Positions 1-11,958 of a DNA stretch of 64,000 nt are shown piece after piece. Source of the stretch: Mycobacterium paraffinicum (lineage in GTDB: Bacteria; Actinomycetota; Actinomycetes; Mycobacteriales; Mycobacteriaceae). A program made the position numbers and the translations under genes. Location: assembly GCF_001907675.1 (NCBI RefSeq), contig NZ_MPNT01000009.1:13254-77253 (forward strand). The letters are read 5' to 3'. The notes under the pieces are model-generated. The model had not been told where the DNA came from. It made no database searches and saw only the letters and a list, made by a program, of their open reading frames with translations. Every line of letters starts with the position of its first letter. The stretch's first letter is position 1.

Positions 1-3000
1 AGCCAGACCCCCTCGGCGCTGGCCGCGCTGTCCCCGACCGGGCTGGATGGCGTGGCGGTGATGGCCGCCGGGGAGGCCTGCCCCGCCGAGATCGTGCAGC
101 GCTGGGCGCCCGGGCGGATCATGGTCAACGGCTACGGCCCCACCGAAACCACCGTCTATGCCACCATCAGCGCCCCCCTGACCCCGGGTTCGGCCGCGGT
201 CCCGATCGGGGCGCCGGTGCCCGGGGCGGCGCTGTTCGTCCTGGACCCCTGGCTGCACCCGGTCCCGCCCGGCGTCCTCGGCGAGTTGTATGTGGCCGGG
301 CGCGGGGTCGGGCTGGGCTATTGGCGCCGACCCGGACTGAGCGCCTCACGGTTCGTGGCGTGCCCGTACGGGCCGCCGGGCACCCGAATGTATCGCAGCG
401 GGGACCTGGTGCGCTGGCGGCCCGACGGGCAACTGGACTACCTCGGGCGCGCCGACGAACAAGTCAAAATCCGCGGCTACCGCATCGAACTCGGCGAAAT
501 CCAGGCCGCGCTGACCGCCCTCGACGGTGTCGAACACGCCGCGGTCATCGCCCGTGAGGACCGCCCCGGCGACAAACGCCTCACCGCCTACATCACCCAA
601 ACCCAACCCGGCACCGCCGACACGGCCCAGCTGCGCGCCGCCCTAGCCGACCAGCTCCCGCCCTACATGCTGCCCGCCGCCATCGTGGTCCTCGACACCC
701 TGCCCACAACCCTCAACGGCAAACTCGACACCCGCGCCCTACCCCCACCCGACTACACCGACACCGACCACTACCGCGCCCCGGCCACCCCCATCGAGGA
801 AATCCTGGCCACCATCTACGCCGAAACCCTCGGCCTGACCCGCGTCGGCATCGACGACTCCTTCTTCGACCTCGGCGGCGATTCGTTGTCTGCCATGCGC
901 CTGATCGCCGCCATCAACGCCGATTTGGACGCCGACGTCTCGGTGCGCACGCTGTTCGACGCGCCCACCGTCGCGGAGCTCGCGCCCCGGCTCGTCGGGG
1001 GAAGCCGACGAAAGCCGTTGGTGCGCAGGGATCGCCCGGCGCGGATCCCGCTGTCGTTCGCGCAGAACCGGATGTGGTTCGTCAACCAGTTCGAGGGCGG
1101 GGTGGCGACGTACAACATGCCGACCGCCTTCCGGATCACCGGGGAGCTGGACGTCGCCGCACTGACGGCGGCCATCGACGACCTGATCGACCGCCACGAA
1201 TCGCTGCGCACCGTGTTCCCGGACATCGACGGCGTGCCATACCAACAGGTCTTTGCGGCCCGGCCGGGAATGTGGCGGCGCGGCGACACGACGGTGGTGT
1301 CGCTGACCGATCAAGGCGAAGTCGCCGGCGAGTTGATCGCGCTCGCGAGTCACCGATTCGACTTGGCGACGGAGATCCCGATTCGCGCGCAGATCTACTC
1401 GACGGGACCCGGCGAGCACGTGCTGGCGATCGTGCTGCACCACATCGCCTTTGACGGTTGGTCGCTGGCCCCCATGTTCCGGGACATCGGCGTCGCCTAC
1501 GCGAACCGATCTGCGGGGCTCGCGCCAAGCTGGGCCGACCTGCCGGTCCAATACGTGGACTACACACTGTGGCATCAGGAGCTACTCGGAGACGAGTCCG
1601 ACCCGGACAGTGTGGCCTCCCACCAATTGCGCTACTGGCAAAGCGAATTGGCCGGCCTGCCGGAAATCGTGTCACTACCCGCGGATCACGTCCGGCCGGC
1701 GGAGCCGAGCTACCGCGGCGCCGAAGTGGATCTGGTGATCGAGCCGACGGCGTGGGCCGGCGTCAAGCAGCTGGCAGCGACGCACAACGCGACCGCCTCG
1801 ATGGTCTTGCAGGCGGTCATGGCGGTGCTGTTGCACCGGGTCGGGGTGGGTGACGACGTGGTGCTGGGCACACCGATCGCGGGCCGGTCGGATCGGGCGC
1901 TCAGCGACCTGGTCGGCTTCTTCGTCAACACCTGGGTGCTGCGGGTGGAAGTGGATCCGGCATGCCGATTCACCGATGTCCTTGCGCGGGTGCGTAATAA
2001 AGCCCTGGACGCGTACAGCAATCAGGACGTGCCGTTCGAACGGTTGGTCGAGCAGCTCAACCCCACGCGCTCCGCCGCGCACCATCCGTTGTTCCAAGTG
2101 CTGATGGTGCTGCAAAACAACGCGCGGCCGGACGCATTCGCGATCGACGGCCTCGGCGTCGAACAGTGGGCCGTGCCCACCCGCGCTGCGCGCTTCGACC
2201 TCGACTTCGAACTGGTGGAGGTGCCCACCGACGACCCGGGCGCACCACGGGCCGCCGGATCGGTGACCTATGCGACGGATCTGTTCGAACGCTCCACCGT
2301 CGAGCGCCTGGTCGATCGGTTCGGGCGGGTGCTCGACGCCGCGATCGCGGACCCGTCGGTGGTGGTCGGCGCCATCTCGTTGATGGATTGTGGCGAGCGC
2401 GAACTCGTGCAATCAAGGTGGGCCGGTACCGGTGTGGAACCGCCGGTGGGAGTGGCGCCGCAGCTGATCGCCGCGGCGGTGACGGCCGACCCGGACGCCG
2501 TGGCGGTGGTCGACGGTGTCCGCTCGATGTCGTACCGCGAGCTCGACGAGGCGTCGACACGCTTGGCGCGGGTACTGATAGAGGCGGGCGCCGGCGCGGA
2601 ACGCGCGGTGGCCGTCGCGATGGATCGGTGTTGGGAACTGGTGGTCGCCTGGTGGGCCGTCGTCAAAGCCGGCGGAACCTATGTGCCCGTGGACCCGACG
2701 CACCCCGTCGAACGCATCGCCACCGTCCTGGACACCGTAAACGCGACATGCGTGTTGACCCGCGACGCCGACACCGTTGCCGGGGCCGGCGACCGCCGCC
2801 TGCTACGCGTCGACGAATTGGACCTCTCCGGACGAAGCGCAGAACCGATCACGGACGCCGACCGCCTAGCGCCCCTGACGGCGAACAGCACCGCCCACGT
2901 CATCTTCACCTCCGGATCCACCGGCACCCCAAAGGGAGTCGCGGTCAGCCACGCTGGCCTGCTGGAAATCGCCGCGTTGGGCGAGCTCTTCGGCTTGAAC

Positions 3001-6000
3001 GCGGGAACGAGGCTGCTGATGCTGGCCGCGCCGACGTTCGACGTATCGATCGGCGAATTCTTGCTCGCCGTTGGTTCGAAGGCGGCGCTGGTGGTGGCAC
3101 CGCCGGAATCCGTTGCGGGCGAGGCGTTAACGGCGTTGCTGCACGACCATCGCGTCAACGCCGCGGTCTTGACCCCGTCGGTGCTGTCTTCGCTCGACCC
3201 CGCACGGCTCGACGCGGTCGGCACGCTGATCACCACGGGCGAGGCCTGCCCAAGCGAGTTAGCGGCCGCCTGGGCGCCGGGCAGGCGCATGTTCAACGCT
3301 TACGGCCCCACCGAGGCCACAATCTGGGCCACCTGCGGCGCACCCTTGTCGCCGGGGCAACCAGTGGGAATCGGCAACCCCGTCGCGGGGGTGCGCGCCC
3401 TCGTGCTGGACACCCGGCTCAACCCAGCACCCATCGGCGTCGTCGGCGAACTGTACCTCGGTGGAGATGCCGTCGCCCACGGCTATGTCGGCCGAGTGGC
3501 GTTGACCGCAGAACGTTTCATCGCCAACCCCTTTGGGGATCCCGGATCACGCCTCTACCGCACGGGTGACCTCGTCCGCTGGACCGCGGACGGAACCCTG
3601 GACTATTTGGGACGCGCCGACACCCAGGTCAAACTGCGCGGACAACGAATCGAGCTGGGGGAGATCGAGAACAGCCTACTGGCTTGCCCGCACGTCACCA
3701 TGGCCGCCGCCGCGGTGCACAACAACGGCAACGGCGCCAACCTCGTCGCCTACGTGACCCTCGAGCACGCCACCACCGCCGACGACGATGACGACGAGAT
3801 CGTCGCGCAGTGGCAGCACGTCTACGACGACCTGTACGGCGCCGAGACCGGCACGTCGGGACTCGGCACCGACTTTCGGGGATGGAACAGCAGCTACACC
3901 GGCGAGCCCATCCCGCTCACGGAGATGGAGGAGTGGCGGTCGGCCACGGTGGACCGGATCATGGCGCTGCGACCTCGGCGGGTGCTGGAGATCGGCGTGG
4001 GCCTGGGCCTGCTTCTCTCACACATCGCCCCGCAGTGCGAACGTTACGTCGCCACCGACATGTCCGCGGCCGCAATCGATTACCTCGCCCGTTCGATGGA
4101 ACGGCTAGAGCTCCCGTGGCGGGATCGCGTCCAGCTCCTGACTCGGCCCGCCCACGTGATCGAGGGCTTGCCGCTCGGTTTCTTCGACACCGTCATCCTC
4201 AACTCGGTCGTTCAATACTTCCCCAACGCGGGATATCTGGCCGACCTGATCGAGAGCGTCACGGAACTCCTGCGTCCGGGCGGATCCCTGTTCATCGGCG
4301 ATGTCCGCAACCACGGCTTGCAGGGTGCCTTCCAGACGTCGGTCGCGCTCGCCCGCAGCGACAACGCCGACGCCCCCGAACTTCGTCACCGTATCCAGCG
4401 CGCCCTGATCGGCGAAACCGAACTCCTGCTGGCCCCAGAGTTTTTCACCGCCTGGGCGGTCGACCATCCGGCGGTCTCGGCGCTCGACATCCAAGTCAAG
4501 CGCGGAGCCGCCGACAACGAACTCACCCGGTATCGCTACGACGTCGTCCTGCACAAGGCGCCCACATCGGTGCATTCCCTGGCCGCCGTCCCCACCTGGG
4601 CGTGGACCGATTGCGCCGGCCTGGACGGACTGCACGATCGACTGACCTCGCACCGCCCCGCCGACATCCGGATATCCGGCATCCCCCGCGCCGGATTGGT
4701 CACCGACGTCCGGATCGAACAGGGCCTGGCCGCGGGGCTATCCCTGGCCGACGCGCGCGCCCAGGCTTCCGGCTTGGAGCCAACCGGCACCGCGACGCCC
4801 GACGAATTGCACCGCCTCGGCGAGGCCCTCGGCTATCGCGTCGCGGTCACGTGGGGCGCTCAGCCGGGCACGCTCGATGCGATCTTCATGGACGCCGCTG
4901 AGGAACGCGTTCCCACCATCAGCGACGTGTACCTGCCGGAACCGGATGGCCGACACGACACGGCGAACGACCCCCGCAACAACACGCGGATCAGCGCGGT
5001 GCGTCGCCGGTTGAGCGCCCGGCTACCGGACTACATGTTGCCGACGCAGATCATGGTGCTCGACGAGTTCCCAATGACCTCCTCCGGCAAGATCGACCGA
5101 AAAATGCTGCCCGTGCCGGTCTTTGCCGACACACCCTTCCGCGCACCGCAGAACCCGACCGAAGAAATCCTGGCCGCGATCTACGCCCAAGTACTCGGGC
5201 TGGGCCGGGTCGGGGTCGACGAGTCGTTCTTCGACCTGGGCGGCGACAGCATCATGTCGATGCAGGTGGTGTCGCGGGCCCGCGCGGCCGGCCTGAGCTG
5301 CCGCCCCCGCGACATCTTCGTCGAGCAGACCGTGGCCGGGCTGGCCCGGGTGGTCGGAGTGGCCGACGCAGGCCCCATCGACGAGGGAATCGGTGAGGTG
5401 GCGGCCACCCCGATCATCCGCTGGCTGCGCAGCGTGGACGGCCCCGTCGACCAGTTCAACCAAACCATGGTCTTGCAGGCACCCGCGGGGGCCGACATGG
5501 CCGACGTCACGGTCGTGCTGCAGGCCCTGCTGGACCGGCACGCCATGCTGCGGCTACGCGCCGACGACGGTCCCGAAGGCTGGAAATTAACTGTGCCCGA
5601 ACCGGAATCGGTGCATGCCGAGCCGCTACTGCACACCGTCGACGCCCTCACCGACGAAGCGATCGTCGCCGCCCGGTCACGGCTCGATCCCGCCGCCGGG
5701 GCCATGCTCAGTGCCGTGTGGGCGAGCACCACCGGACAGTTGGCGATCATCATCCACCATCTGGCCGTCGACGCGGTGTCATGGCGCATCCTGCTCGAAG
5801 ACCTCAACATCGCATGGGCCCAACACCACAGCGGCCAGCCCATAGCCCTTCCGCCAGTGAGGACGTCATTCCAGCGGTGGTCCGCACTCCTCGTCCAACA
5901 TGCCGGCAACCCAGCGGTGTTGGCGCACAACGAGACCTGGCAACGGGTCTTGGCCACGCCGCCGGCACTACCGGAGGCGTCAGACACCTATGCCACCGCC

Positions 6001-9000
6001 GGGCACCTGACCGCCTCGCTGGACGGTGAGACCGCCCGCCTGCTGATGAGCGACGCGCCCGCGGCATTCCACGCGGGAATCCAGGACGTCCTGCTGATCG
6101 CCTTCGCGTTGGCCTGCGCCGAATTCTTGGGCACCGGCGACGCGGCGATCGCTCTCGACGTCGAAGGCCATGGCCGCGACGAAGAACTCGCCGCCGACGT
6201 CGACCTGTCCCGGACCGTGGGCTGGTTCACCACCAAATACCCCGTGGCGCTGAGTGCCGGCGCGCTGCCCTGGCCGCTGGTGACGGCCGGCGACGCCCGC
6301 CTCGGCCCAATCATCAAGCGCGCCAAGGAACAACTGCGCGCGCTTCCCGATCCCCTCAGCTATGGACTGCTGCGCTACCTCAACACCACGCTGACGGGTC
6401 CCGAACCCACTATCGGATTCAACTACCTCGGACGCCTTGGCTCCCACGGCGCCGATCCCGACGCGTCGAAGGATCTGTGGCTGATCAGTGCGGACGGCTC
6501 GGCGTTCACTGCGGCCGCGTCTGCGGTGAGCATGCCGTTGATGCACACCGTCGAGCTCAGCGCCGTCGCCGTCGAAACCGACGCCGGCCCCGCACTGAAC
6601 GCCACCTGGACCTGGGCGCCCTCCGCGCTGGATCAAGCCGCCGTCAGCCGACTTAACCGGCTGTGGTTCGAAGCCCTGGCCGGCATCTGCACCCACGTCG
6701 GGCGGGGCGGCGGCGGGCTGACCCCCTCCGACATCGCCCCCGCGCGGCTCACTCAACAGCAGATCGACACCCTGCAACAGCAGTACTCGATCGCCGACAT
6801 CCTGCCGCTCACCCCGCTGCAGCAGGGCCTGCTGTTCCATGCCAGCACCACACAGGGGTTCGACGCCCTGGCCGAACTCTATTCCGTCCAGCTCGATTTC
6901 AGCGTGACCGGGCCGCTGGACCCCGACCGCATGCGCGCAGCGGTGCACACGGTGGTCGAGCGCCACCCCAACCTCGCGGCCCGCTTTTGCGCCCAAGACG
7001 AACCCGTTCAGCTCATCCCGTCCGATCCCCAGCCGGGATGGCAGTACATCGAACTGGACCACGTCGACGACGCCGACACCCGGATCCGGCAACTGTGCAC
7101 GGCCGAACGCGTCGCCGTCTGCGACCTCGCGGATCCGCCGGCTTTCCGGGTGGCACTCATCCGCACGGCACCGAACCAACACCGGATCGTGGTCACCAAC
7201 CACCACATCGTCCTCGACGGCTGGTCGACGTCGATCCTGCTGCAGGAGATGTTCGCCGCGTATTACGGGCAGCGGCTCCCGGCGTCCACGTCGTATCGCA
7301 GGTTCGTCACCTGGCTGGCCGATCGCGACCTCGAGGCCGCCCACGCCGCATGGCGCGAGACACTCGCCGGATTCGACACCCCGACCCTCGTCGGCCCCGC
7401 GAACCGGGCGGGGCCCGGCCGCCGAGGCGAGGCCTCGCACCGGTTCTCCAAGGGGACGACGCACGCGCTGAGCGAACTGGCGCGCTCGCATCACACCACC
7501 ATCAACACGGTGTTGCAGGCCGGCTGGGCGCAACTGCTGATGTGGCTGACGGGCCAGCACGACGTCGTCTTCGGCGCCGCGGTCTCCGGGCGCCCAACCG
7601 ATCTGCCCGGCGCGGAAACGCTTGTGGGGCTGCTGATCAACACCGTGCCGGTGCGCGCCACCATCGGTGCCGCCACCAGCACCACCGAATTGCTGAACCA
7701 ACTCCAACAGGCCCACAACCGAACGTTGGATCACCAGCACCTGGCGCTCTCGGCGATCCACCACCTCACCGGCCACGACCAGTTGTTCGACACCCTCTTC
7801 GTCTACGAGAACTATCCCGTCGACACCAGCGAGATGGCGGGTGCCCACGAGTTCGCGATCACCGACCTGACCACCCACGAATCCACCCACTACCCATTGA
7901 CATTGGAGGCCCGCACGGGCGAGCAACTCGGCGTGCGCCTCGAATACGACACCGGCGTCTTCGACACCGACACCATCCACACACTCATCACGCAGTTGGA
8001 GCGCGTGCTGGAGGCTATGGCCGCCGACCCGACCGCCCGGTTGTCCGCCCTCGATCTACTCGACGAGCCCGAACACGCGCGCCTCGACGCCTGGGGCAAC
8101 CTGGCCTCGCTGGACCGGCCCACCACAACCGTTTCGATTCCGGTGTCCTTCGCCGCGCAGGTCGGTCGGACCCCCGATGCCGTGGCGCTCACCTGTGCCG
8201 GTCGCTCGATGACCTACCGCGAAATCGACGCGTCGGCGAACCGCCTGGCGCACCTGTTGACCGAGCAAGGCGCGGGGCCCGGACGGTGCGTAGCGTTGCT
8301 GTCCGCCCGCACAGCTGACGCGATCATCGGCATTCTGGCGGTGTTGAAGGCCGGCGCTGCCTATCTGCCGATCGACCCGGCGCTGCCTCGGGAGCGGATC
8401 GAGTTCATGATCGCCGATGCCGCGCCGATCGCCGCGATAGCGACCGGCGGGCTGGCCGGCCGATTGGACGGTTCCGCACTGCCGGTCATCGACGTCGACG
8501 ACCCCCGGGTCACGACATACCCGGCGACACCCTTGCCGCCGCCGGACCCCGAGGACTTGGCCTACATCATCTATACCTCAGGCACCACCGGCGTCCCCAA
8601 GGGCGTGTCGATCACCCACCACAACGTCACCCAACTCGTCGGGTCACTCGATCCCAATCTGGCTTCGCCACAACAGGTATGGACACAATGGCACTCCTAC
8701 AGTTTCGACATCTCGGGCTGGGAGATCTTCGGCGCCCTGCTCAATGGCGGGCGGCTGGTCGTGGTGCCGGAGTCGGTGGCCGCGTCCCCGGCCGACTTCC
8801 ACCACCTGCTGGTCACCGAAGAGGTCACGGTGCTGTGCCAAACGCCGACCGCACTGGGCATGCTCCCGCCCGACGGATTGGAGTCGGTGACGCTGCTGGT
8901 CGGCGGTGAGCCCTGCCCGCCCGACCTCGTGAACCGTTGGGCGCCAGGCCGGGTGATGATCAACGAATACGGCCCCACCGAGACGACGATGTGGGTGACG

Positions 9001-10692
9001 TTGAGCGCCCCGCTCACAGCCGGATCCGATGTCGTGCCGATCGGTGCGCCGGTGCCCGGCGCCGCGCTCGTCGTGCTGGACGACTGGCTGCGCCCGGTGT
9101 CGGCCGGCGTCGTCGGCGAACTCTACGTGGTCGGACATAGTGTCGGAGTTGGCTATTGGCGTCGGCCCGGGCTGTCCGCTTCGCGGTTTGTGGCATGCCC
9201 GTTCGGGCCGCCCGGCACGCGGATGTACCGCACCGGCGATCGGGTGCGATGGCGCGCCGACGGGCAACTCGAGCACCTCGGGCGCACCGACGATCAGGTC
9301 AAGATCCGCGGCTACCGGATCGAGCTCGGCGAAATCCAAAGCGCCCTGGCCGAACTCGACGGAGTCGAGCGTGCGGCCGTGGTCGCCCGCGAGGACCGCC
9401 CCGGCGATAAGCGCCTGGTCGGCTACATCACTGGCACGGCCGACCCGACCGAGGCGCGCAGCGTGCTGGCCGAACGGCTGCCCGCCCACATGGTCCCGGC
9501 GGCGGTGGTGGCGGTGCAGACGCTGCCGCTGACGGTCAACGGCAAGCTGAACGTCCGCGCGCTGCCGGCGCCCCGGTACGCCGACGGCGAGCGGTACCGC
9601 GCCCCGGCGAACTCGGTCGAGAAGATCCTGGCCGACATTTACGCGCAGGTGCTGGGTGTGGAGCGCGTCGGGGTCGACGACTCGTTCTTCGACCTGGGGG
9701 GCGACAGCATTTCGGCGATGCGGGCAACCGCGGCGATCAACGCCGCCCTGGATGCGGGGCTGGCGGTGCGCACCCTGTTCTACGCGCCGTCAGTCCGGCG
9801 CCTGAGCCGGCAACTGGGCACCCCCGCGAGCGCCGAGGAGTTGGTGCCCGTCGAGACCCTCAAGGAAGGCAGCGGCGTTCCACTGTGGTGTATTCATGAC
9901 GGTTTCGGACTCAGCTGGCAATATCGAGCGCTCGGCGAATTCCTGGATTGCCCGATCATCGGTATCAACCGCGTCCCACAAAACGGCGAGGGCGAACCGG
10001 AGTCGATTCGCGCCATGGCGGCCCGATACGCCGACACCCTGCAAGGGCTCTATCCCGACGGGCCCTACAAGCTGCTGGGCTGGTCATTCGGCGGCGTCGT
10101 CGCCCACGAACTCGCAATCGAGTTACAGCGACGCGGATGCGTGGTCGACAGCCTGGTCTTGCTGGACGCTCCCTACTCGGCGACCAAAGGCATATCCAGG
10201 TTCAGCGCCAACAGGATTGGTGCATCGGCCGAGAGTCAGATCCTGGAGCGCATTCTGCGGGCCAACGGCGTGGACGCTCGTTCGGGGCCCCTCACCTATC
10301 AGCGCGCCGAGGAGTTGCTTCGCCGGAAGCTGGGCAACTCGGTCCTGCCGCCGAAAGAGCTGTTGGAGTTCATGGTCAAATGCGCCACTGCCAGCCAATC
10401 GTTTTTGGCCGAACACGAGCCCGAGGTCTTCGACGGCGACATGGTCCTGTTCTCCGCTGCCCGCAATGGGCACCGAAACGGCAGCGACCCAACACTATTG
10501 GAGCAAATGCACAAGATGGGAACCCAACTGGCTGCCCGGTCCCGGCTGAAGAAATGGAAATCCCACACGGCCGGGGCGTTCACGGCGTACTCGATCGACT
10601 GCTCGCACTATGACATGTTGACCACCTCGTCACTCAACATGTACGGCGAGCACCTCAAATTTGCCCTGGAGAACGCGAGGCGGTCACGGTGA
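1..10692 (+). CDS. Non-ribosomal peptide synthetase, terminal modules (5' truncated by window)
   Basis: The frame is open from base 1, so the gene begins upstream. Domains in order: C-terminal part of an adenylation domain (NGYGPTETT at 127), carrier PCP1 (GGDS, Ser at 883), condensation domain (HHIAFDG at 1438), adenylation domain ([10 protein letters not shown] near 2908), a methyltransferase inserted between adenylation motifs A8 and A10 (LEIGVGLG near 3985; insert about 3790-4870), PCP2 (Ser 5248), epimerase ([10 protein letters not shown] at 5755, with FNYLGRL downstream), condensation (HHIVLDG at 7201), adenylation ([11 protein letters not shown] near 8572), PCP3 (Ser 9706) and a terminal thioesterase (GWSFGG, Ser 10084). 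By family rules module 2 should install an N-methylated residue that is then epimerised to D, module 3 adds a last residue, and the thioesterase releases by hydrolysis or cyclisation. The product is unknown. A thioesterase rather than a reductase end argues against the glycopeptidolipid synthetase Mps2. The stop overlaps the next gene. Confidence 0.96.
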   Translation, partial: SQTPSALAALSPTGLDGVAVMAAGEACPAEIVQRWAPGRIMVNGYGPTETTVYATISAPLTPGSAAVPIGAPVPGAALFVLDPWLHPVPPGVLGELYVAGRGVGLGYWRRPGLSASRFVACPYGPPGTRMYRSGDLVRWRPDGQLDYLGRADEQVKIRGYRIELGEIQAALTALDGVEHAAVIAREDRPGDKRLTAYITQTQPGTADTAQLRAALADQLPPYMLPAAIVVLDTLPTTLNGKLDTRALPPPDYTDTDHYRAPATPIEEILATIYAETLGLTRVGIDDSFFDLGGDSLSAMRLIAAINADLDADVSVRTLFDAPTVAELAPRLVGGSRRKPLVRRDRPARIPLSFAQNRMWFVNQFEGGVATYNMPTAFRITGELDVAALTAAIDDLIDRHESLRTVFPDIDGVPYQQVFAARPGMWRRGDTTVVSLTDQGEVAGELIALASHRFDLATEIPIRAQIYSTGPGEHVLAIVLHHIAFDGWSLAPMFRDIGVAYANRSAGLAPSWADLPVQYVDYTLWHQELLGDESDPDSVASHQLRYWQSELAGLPEIVSLPADHVRPAEPSYRGAEVDLVIEPTAWAGVKQLAATHNATASMVLQAVMAVLLHRVGVGDDVVLGTPIAGRSDRALSDLVGFFVNTWVLRVEVDPACRFTDVLARVRNKALDAYSNQDVPFERLVEQLNPTRSAAHHPLFQVLMVLQNNARPDAFAIDGLGVEQWAVPTRAARFDLDFELVEVPTDDPGAPRAAGSVTYATDLFERSTVERLVDRFGRVLDAAIADPSVVVGAISLMDCGERELVQSRWAGTGVEPPVGVAPQLIAAAVTADPDAVAVVDGVRSMSYRELDEASTRLARVLIEAGAGAERAVAVAMDRCWELVVAWWAVVKAGGTYVPVDPTHPVERIATVLDTVNATCVLTRDADTVAGAGDRRLLRVDELDLSGRSAEPITDADRLAPLTANSTAHVIFTSGSTGTPKGVAVSHAGLLEIAALGELFGLNAGTRLLMLAAPTFDVSIGEFLLAVGSKAALVVAPPESVAGEALTALLHDHRVNAAVLTPSVLSSLDPARLDAVGTLITTGEACPSELAAAWAPGRRMFNAYGPTEATIWATCGAPLSPGQPVGIGNPVAGVRALVLDTRLNPAPIGVVGELYLGGDAVAHGYVGRVALTAERFIANPFGDPGSRLYRTGDLVRWTADGTLDYLGRADTQVKLRGQRIELGEIENSLLACPHVTMAAAAVHNNGNGANLVAYVTLEHATTADDDDDEIVAQWQHVYDDLYGAETGTSGLGTDFRGWNSSYTGEPIPLTEMEEWRSATVDRIMALRPRRVLEIGVGLGLLLSHIAPQCERYVATDMSAAAIDYLARSMERLELPWRDRVQLLTRPAHVIEGLPLGFFDTVILNSVVQYFPNAGYLADLIESVTELLRPGGSLFIGDVRNHGLQGAFQTSVALARSDNADAPELRHRIQRALIGETELLLAPEFFTAWAVDHPAVSALDIQVKRGAADNELTRYRYDVVLHKAPTSVHSLAAVPTWAWTDCAGLDGLHDRLTSHRPADIRISGIPRAGLVTDVRIEQGLAAGLSLADARAQASGLEPTGTATPDELHRLGEALGYRVAVTWGAQPGTLDAIFMDAAEERVPTISDVYLPEPDGRHDTANDPRNNTRISAVRRRLSARLPDYMLPTQIMVLDEFPMTSSGKIDRKMLPVPVFADTPFRAPQNPTEEILAAIYAQVLGLGRVGVDESFFDLGGDSIMSMQVVSRARAAGLSCRPRDIFVEQTVAGLARVVGVADAGPIDEGIGEVAATPIIRWLRSVDGPVDQFNQTMVLQAPAGADMADVTVVLQALLDRHAMLRLRADDGPEGWKLTVPEPESVHAEPLLHTVDALTDEAIVAARSRLDPAAGAMLSAVWASTTGQLAIIIHHLAVDAVSWRILLEDLNIAWAQHHSGQPIALPPVRTSFQRWSALLVQHAGNPAVLAHNETWQRVLATPPALPEASDTYATAGHLTASLDGETARLLMSDAPAAFHAGIQDVLLIAFALACAEFLGTGDAAIALDVEGHGRDEELAADVDLSRTVGWFTTKYPVALSAGALPWPLVTAGDARLGPIIKRAKEQLRALPDPLSYGLLRYLNTTLTGPEPTIGFNYLGRLGSHGADPDASKDLWLISADGSAFTAAASAVSMPLMHTVELSAVAVETDAGPALNATWTWAPSALDQAAVSRLNRLWFEALAGICTHVGRGGGGLTPSDIAPARLTQQQIDTLQQQYSIADILPLTPLQQGLLFHASTTQGFDALAELYSVQLDFSVTGPLDPDRMRAAVHTVVERHPNLAARFCAQDEPVQLIPSDPQPGWQYIELDHVDDADTRIRQLCTAERVAVCDLADPPAFRVALIRTAPNQHRIVVTNHHIVLDGWSTSILLQEMFAAYYGQRLPASTSYRRFVTWLADRDLEAAHAAWRETLAGFDTPTLVGPANRAGPGRRGEASHRFSKGTTHALSELARSHHTTINTVLQAGWAQLLMWLTGQHDVVFGAAVSGRPTDLPGAETLVGLLINTVPVRATIGAATSTTELLNQLQQAHNRTLDHQHLALSAIHHLTGHDQLFDTLFVYENYPVDTSEMAGAHEFAITDLTTHESTHYPLTLEARTGEQLGVRLEYDTGVFDTDTIHTLITQLERVLEAMAADPTARLSALDLLDEPEHARLDAWGNLASLDRPTTTVSIPVSFAAQVGRTPDAVALTCAGRSMTYREIDASANRLAHLLTEQGAGPGRCVALLSARTADAIIGILAVLKAGAAYLPIDPALPRERIEFMIADAAPIAAIATGGLAGRLDGSALPVIDVDDPRVTTYPATPLPPPDPEDLAYIIYTSGTTGVPKGVSITHHNVTQLVGSLDPNLASPQQVWTQWHSYSFDISGWEIFGALLNGGRLVVVPESVAASPADFHHLLVTEEVTVLCQTPTALGMLPPDGLESVTLLVGGEPCPPDLVNRWAPGRVMINEYGPTETTMWVTLSAPLTAGSDVVPIGAPVPGAALVVLDDWLRPVSAGVVGELYVVGHSVGVGYWRRPGLSASRFVACPFGPPGTRMYRTGDRVRWRADGQLEHLGRTDDQVKIRGYRIELGEIQSALAELDGVERAAVVAREDRPGDKRLVGYITGTADPTEARSVLAERLPAHMVPAAVVAVQTLPLTVNGKLNVRALPAPRYADGERYRAPANSVEKILADIYAQVLGVERVGVDDSFFDLGGDSISAMRATAAINAALDAGLAVRTLFYAPSVRRLSRQLGTPASAEELVPVETLKEGSGVPLWCIHDGFGLSWQYRALGEFLDCPIIGINRVPQNGEGEPESIRAMAARYADTLQGLYPDGPYKLLGWSFGGVVAHELAIELQRRGCVVDSLVLLDAPYSATKGISRFSANRIGASAESQILERILRANGVDARSGPLTYQRAEELLRRKLGNSVLPPKELLEFMVKCATASQSFLAEHEPEVFDGDMVLFSAARNGHRNGSDPTLLEQMHKMGTQLAARSRLKKWKSHTAGAFTAYSIDCSHYDMLTTSSLNMYGEHLKFALENARRSR

Positions 10693-11453
10693 AGAAACGG
10701 CACGCGGTTGATACGGTCGACTTTGCGAGCATGCCCCGGGGTGGGCCGGACGCGTCCTGGCTGGACCGGAGGTTACAAACCGACCGGCTGGAATACCTGG
10801 ACCGCGACGACGTCGACGATCTCAAACGCAGGGTGATCGCCGCGCTCGACCGCGCCGAACGGCGGCGGTCCCGCGCTCACGAGGGATTAGCCCGGATGGT
10901 GCTCGCCGAGGTAGAGGACGTGCCCTCCCCGGCGATCCTCGAACTCGGGGCCGGGTTCGGCGGTCTGTCGCGCAGGCTGCTGGCCAATCACCCCACGGCG
11001 CATGTCACGGTCACCGACGTCGATCCCGCGTTCGTCGCCGAGGTCGCGGCCGGCGACCTGGGGGCCCACCCGCGCGCCACGGTCCGGCAGATGGACGCCA
11101 CCGCGATTGACGCCCCGGACGGCCATTACGACCTGGCGCTGTTCGCGTTGTCGCTGCACCACCTGCCCCCTGAGCAGGCGGCCCGGGTATTCGCCGAAGG
11201 GACCCGCGCAGCGAAGAAGTTGCTGATCATCGACCTCCGCAGGCCCCCGGCGCCGCTCCACGTCGTGGTGCTCGCGGCGGTGCTGCCGTTCACTCGGTTG
11301 ATCCCGTTGGCACACGACGGGGTCATCAGCTCGTTACGGGCCTACAGCCCGTCGGCCCTGACGGCGCTCGCAGAGCATGCGGATCCGGCGATCAAGGTTG
11401 AGTTCCGCACCCGCCCGCTCGGCCCGACGGTGGCGGTCGCCAGTCGCACCTAG
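10689..11453 (+). CDS. Class I SAM-dependent methyltransferase, NRPS-coupled
   Basis: A 254-residue Rossmann methyltransferase. Motif I is ELGAGFGG at residues 85-92, followed by an acidic residue ending the second strand (VTVTD, Asp110) and a motif IV-like [11 protein letters not shown] segment. Its GTG start overlaps the NRPS stop codon (GTGA), so the two are translationally coupled and it probably methylates the peptide product or a precursor. That link is inferred from position only; the substrate is unknown. The gene ends convergently on the next gene, the two stop codons sharing one CTAG. Confidence 0.88.
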   Translation: MKKRHAVDTVDFASMPRGGPDASWLDRRLQTDRLEYLDRDDVDDLKRRVIAALDRAERRRSRAHEGLARMVLAEVEDVPSPAILELGAGFGGLSRRLLANHPTAHVTVTDVDPAFVAEVAAGDLGAHPRATVRQMDATAIDAPDGHYDLALFALSLHHLPPEQAARVFAEGTRAAKKLLIIDLRRPPAPLHVVVLAAVLPFTRLIPLAHDGVISSLRAYSPSALTALAEHADPAIKVEFRTRPLGPTVAVASRT

Positions 11454-11887
11454 CTCTCCAGCTCCCGCTTCAGGTTTTCCAAGACCTCGCCCTGAATCCT
11501 CTTCAATCCCAGTGGTGCAAAGGTCTTTTCGAAGAATCCCTTGACTCCGCCTGCGCCGGTCCAGGTGGTCTTCACGGTGACGCTCGAGCCGGGTCCGGCG
11601 GGGGCCACCGTCCAGTTGATGATCATCGACGAGTTCGCGTCCTTCTCGATGACCGAGTGGCCGGCGACGTCGACGTTGACCTGCACGTCGCGGACGCGGG
11701 ACTTGGTGGCCTGTAACTTCCATTTGGCGACCGTGCCCGCTCCCTGACCGCCCTGTAACACCTGGTAGTCGCTGTATTGCGGGGACAGAATTTTCGGACG
11801 CACCGTCTCATAATCCGCGACCGCCGCCAGGGTGGCGGCCGGCTCCACATTGACCAAAATCGTGCTGGCAGCACTCACCTGTCCCAA
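11450..11887 (-). CDS. SRPBCC-family protein (Rv3718c-like)
   Basis: A 145-residue protein with the pattern of the START/polyketide-cyclase-like SRPBCC fold: an N-terminal strand (VSAASTILVNVEP), a helix with the typical AAVADYETVRPKIL segment, alternating strands and a long C-terminal helix ([13 protein letters not shown]). Such proteins bind hydrophobic ligands in a central cavity; no ligand can be named. From memory it corresponds to M. tuberculosis Rv3718c, which sits next to the Rv3719-Rv3720 pair as here. The 3' end overlaps the NRPS-linked methyltransferase by four bases. Confidence 0.85.
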   Translation of the reverse strand: MGQVSAASTILVNVEPAATLAAVADYETVRPKILSPQYSDYQVLQGGQGAGTVAKWKLQATKSRVRDVQVNVDVAGHSVIEKDANSSMIINWTVAPAGPGSSVTVKTTWTGAGGVKGFFEKTFAPLGLKRIQGEVLENLKRELES

Positions 11888-11958
11888 AACAACTCCTGAA
11901 GCTATAGCCCGCCCGCGCGCGGGTGCACGGGCTGTGGTCGAAGACTAGGGTATATGTG

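Noticed and set aside
5980..7980. 666-codon open frame on the minus strand
   Set aside because: Lies wholly inside the NRPS gene, whose domains and motifs are continuous here; the frame has no recognisable motif and is a high-GC shadow.
1..10692. Glycopeptidolipid synthetase (mps) or mycobactin synthetase
   Set aside because: Ends in a thioesterase rather than a reductase, contains an in-line N-methyltransferase, and lacks flanking GPL or mbt genes in the window.
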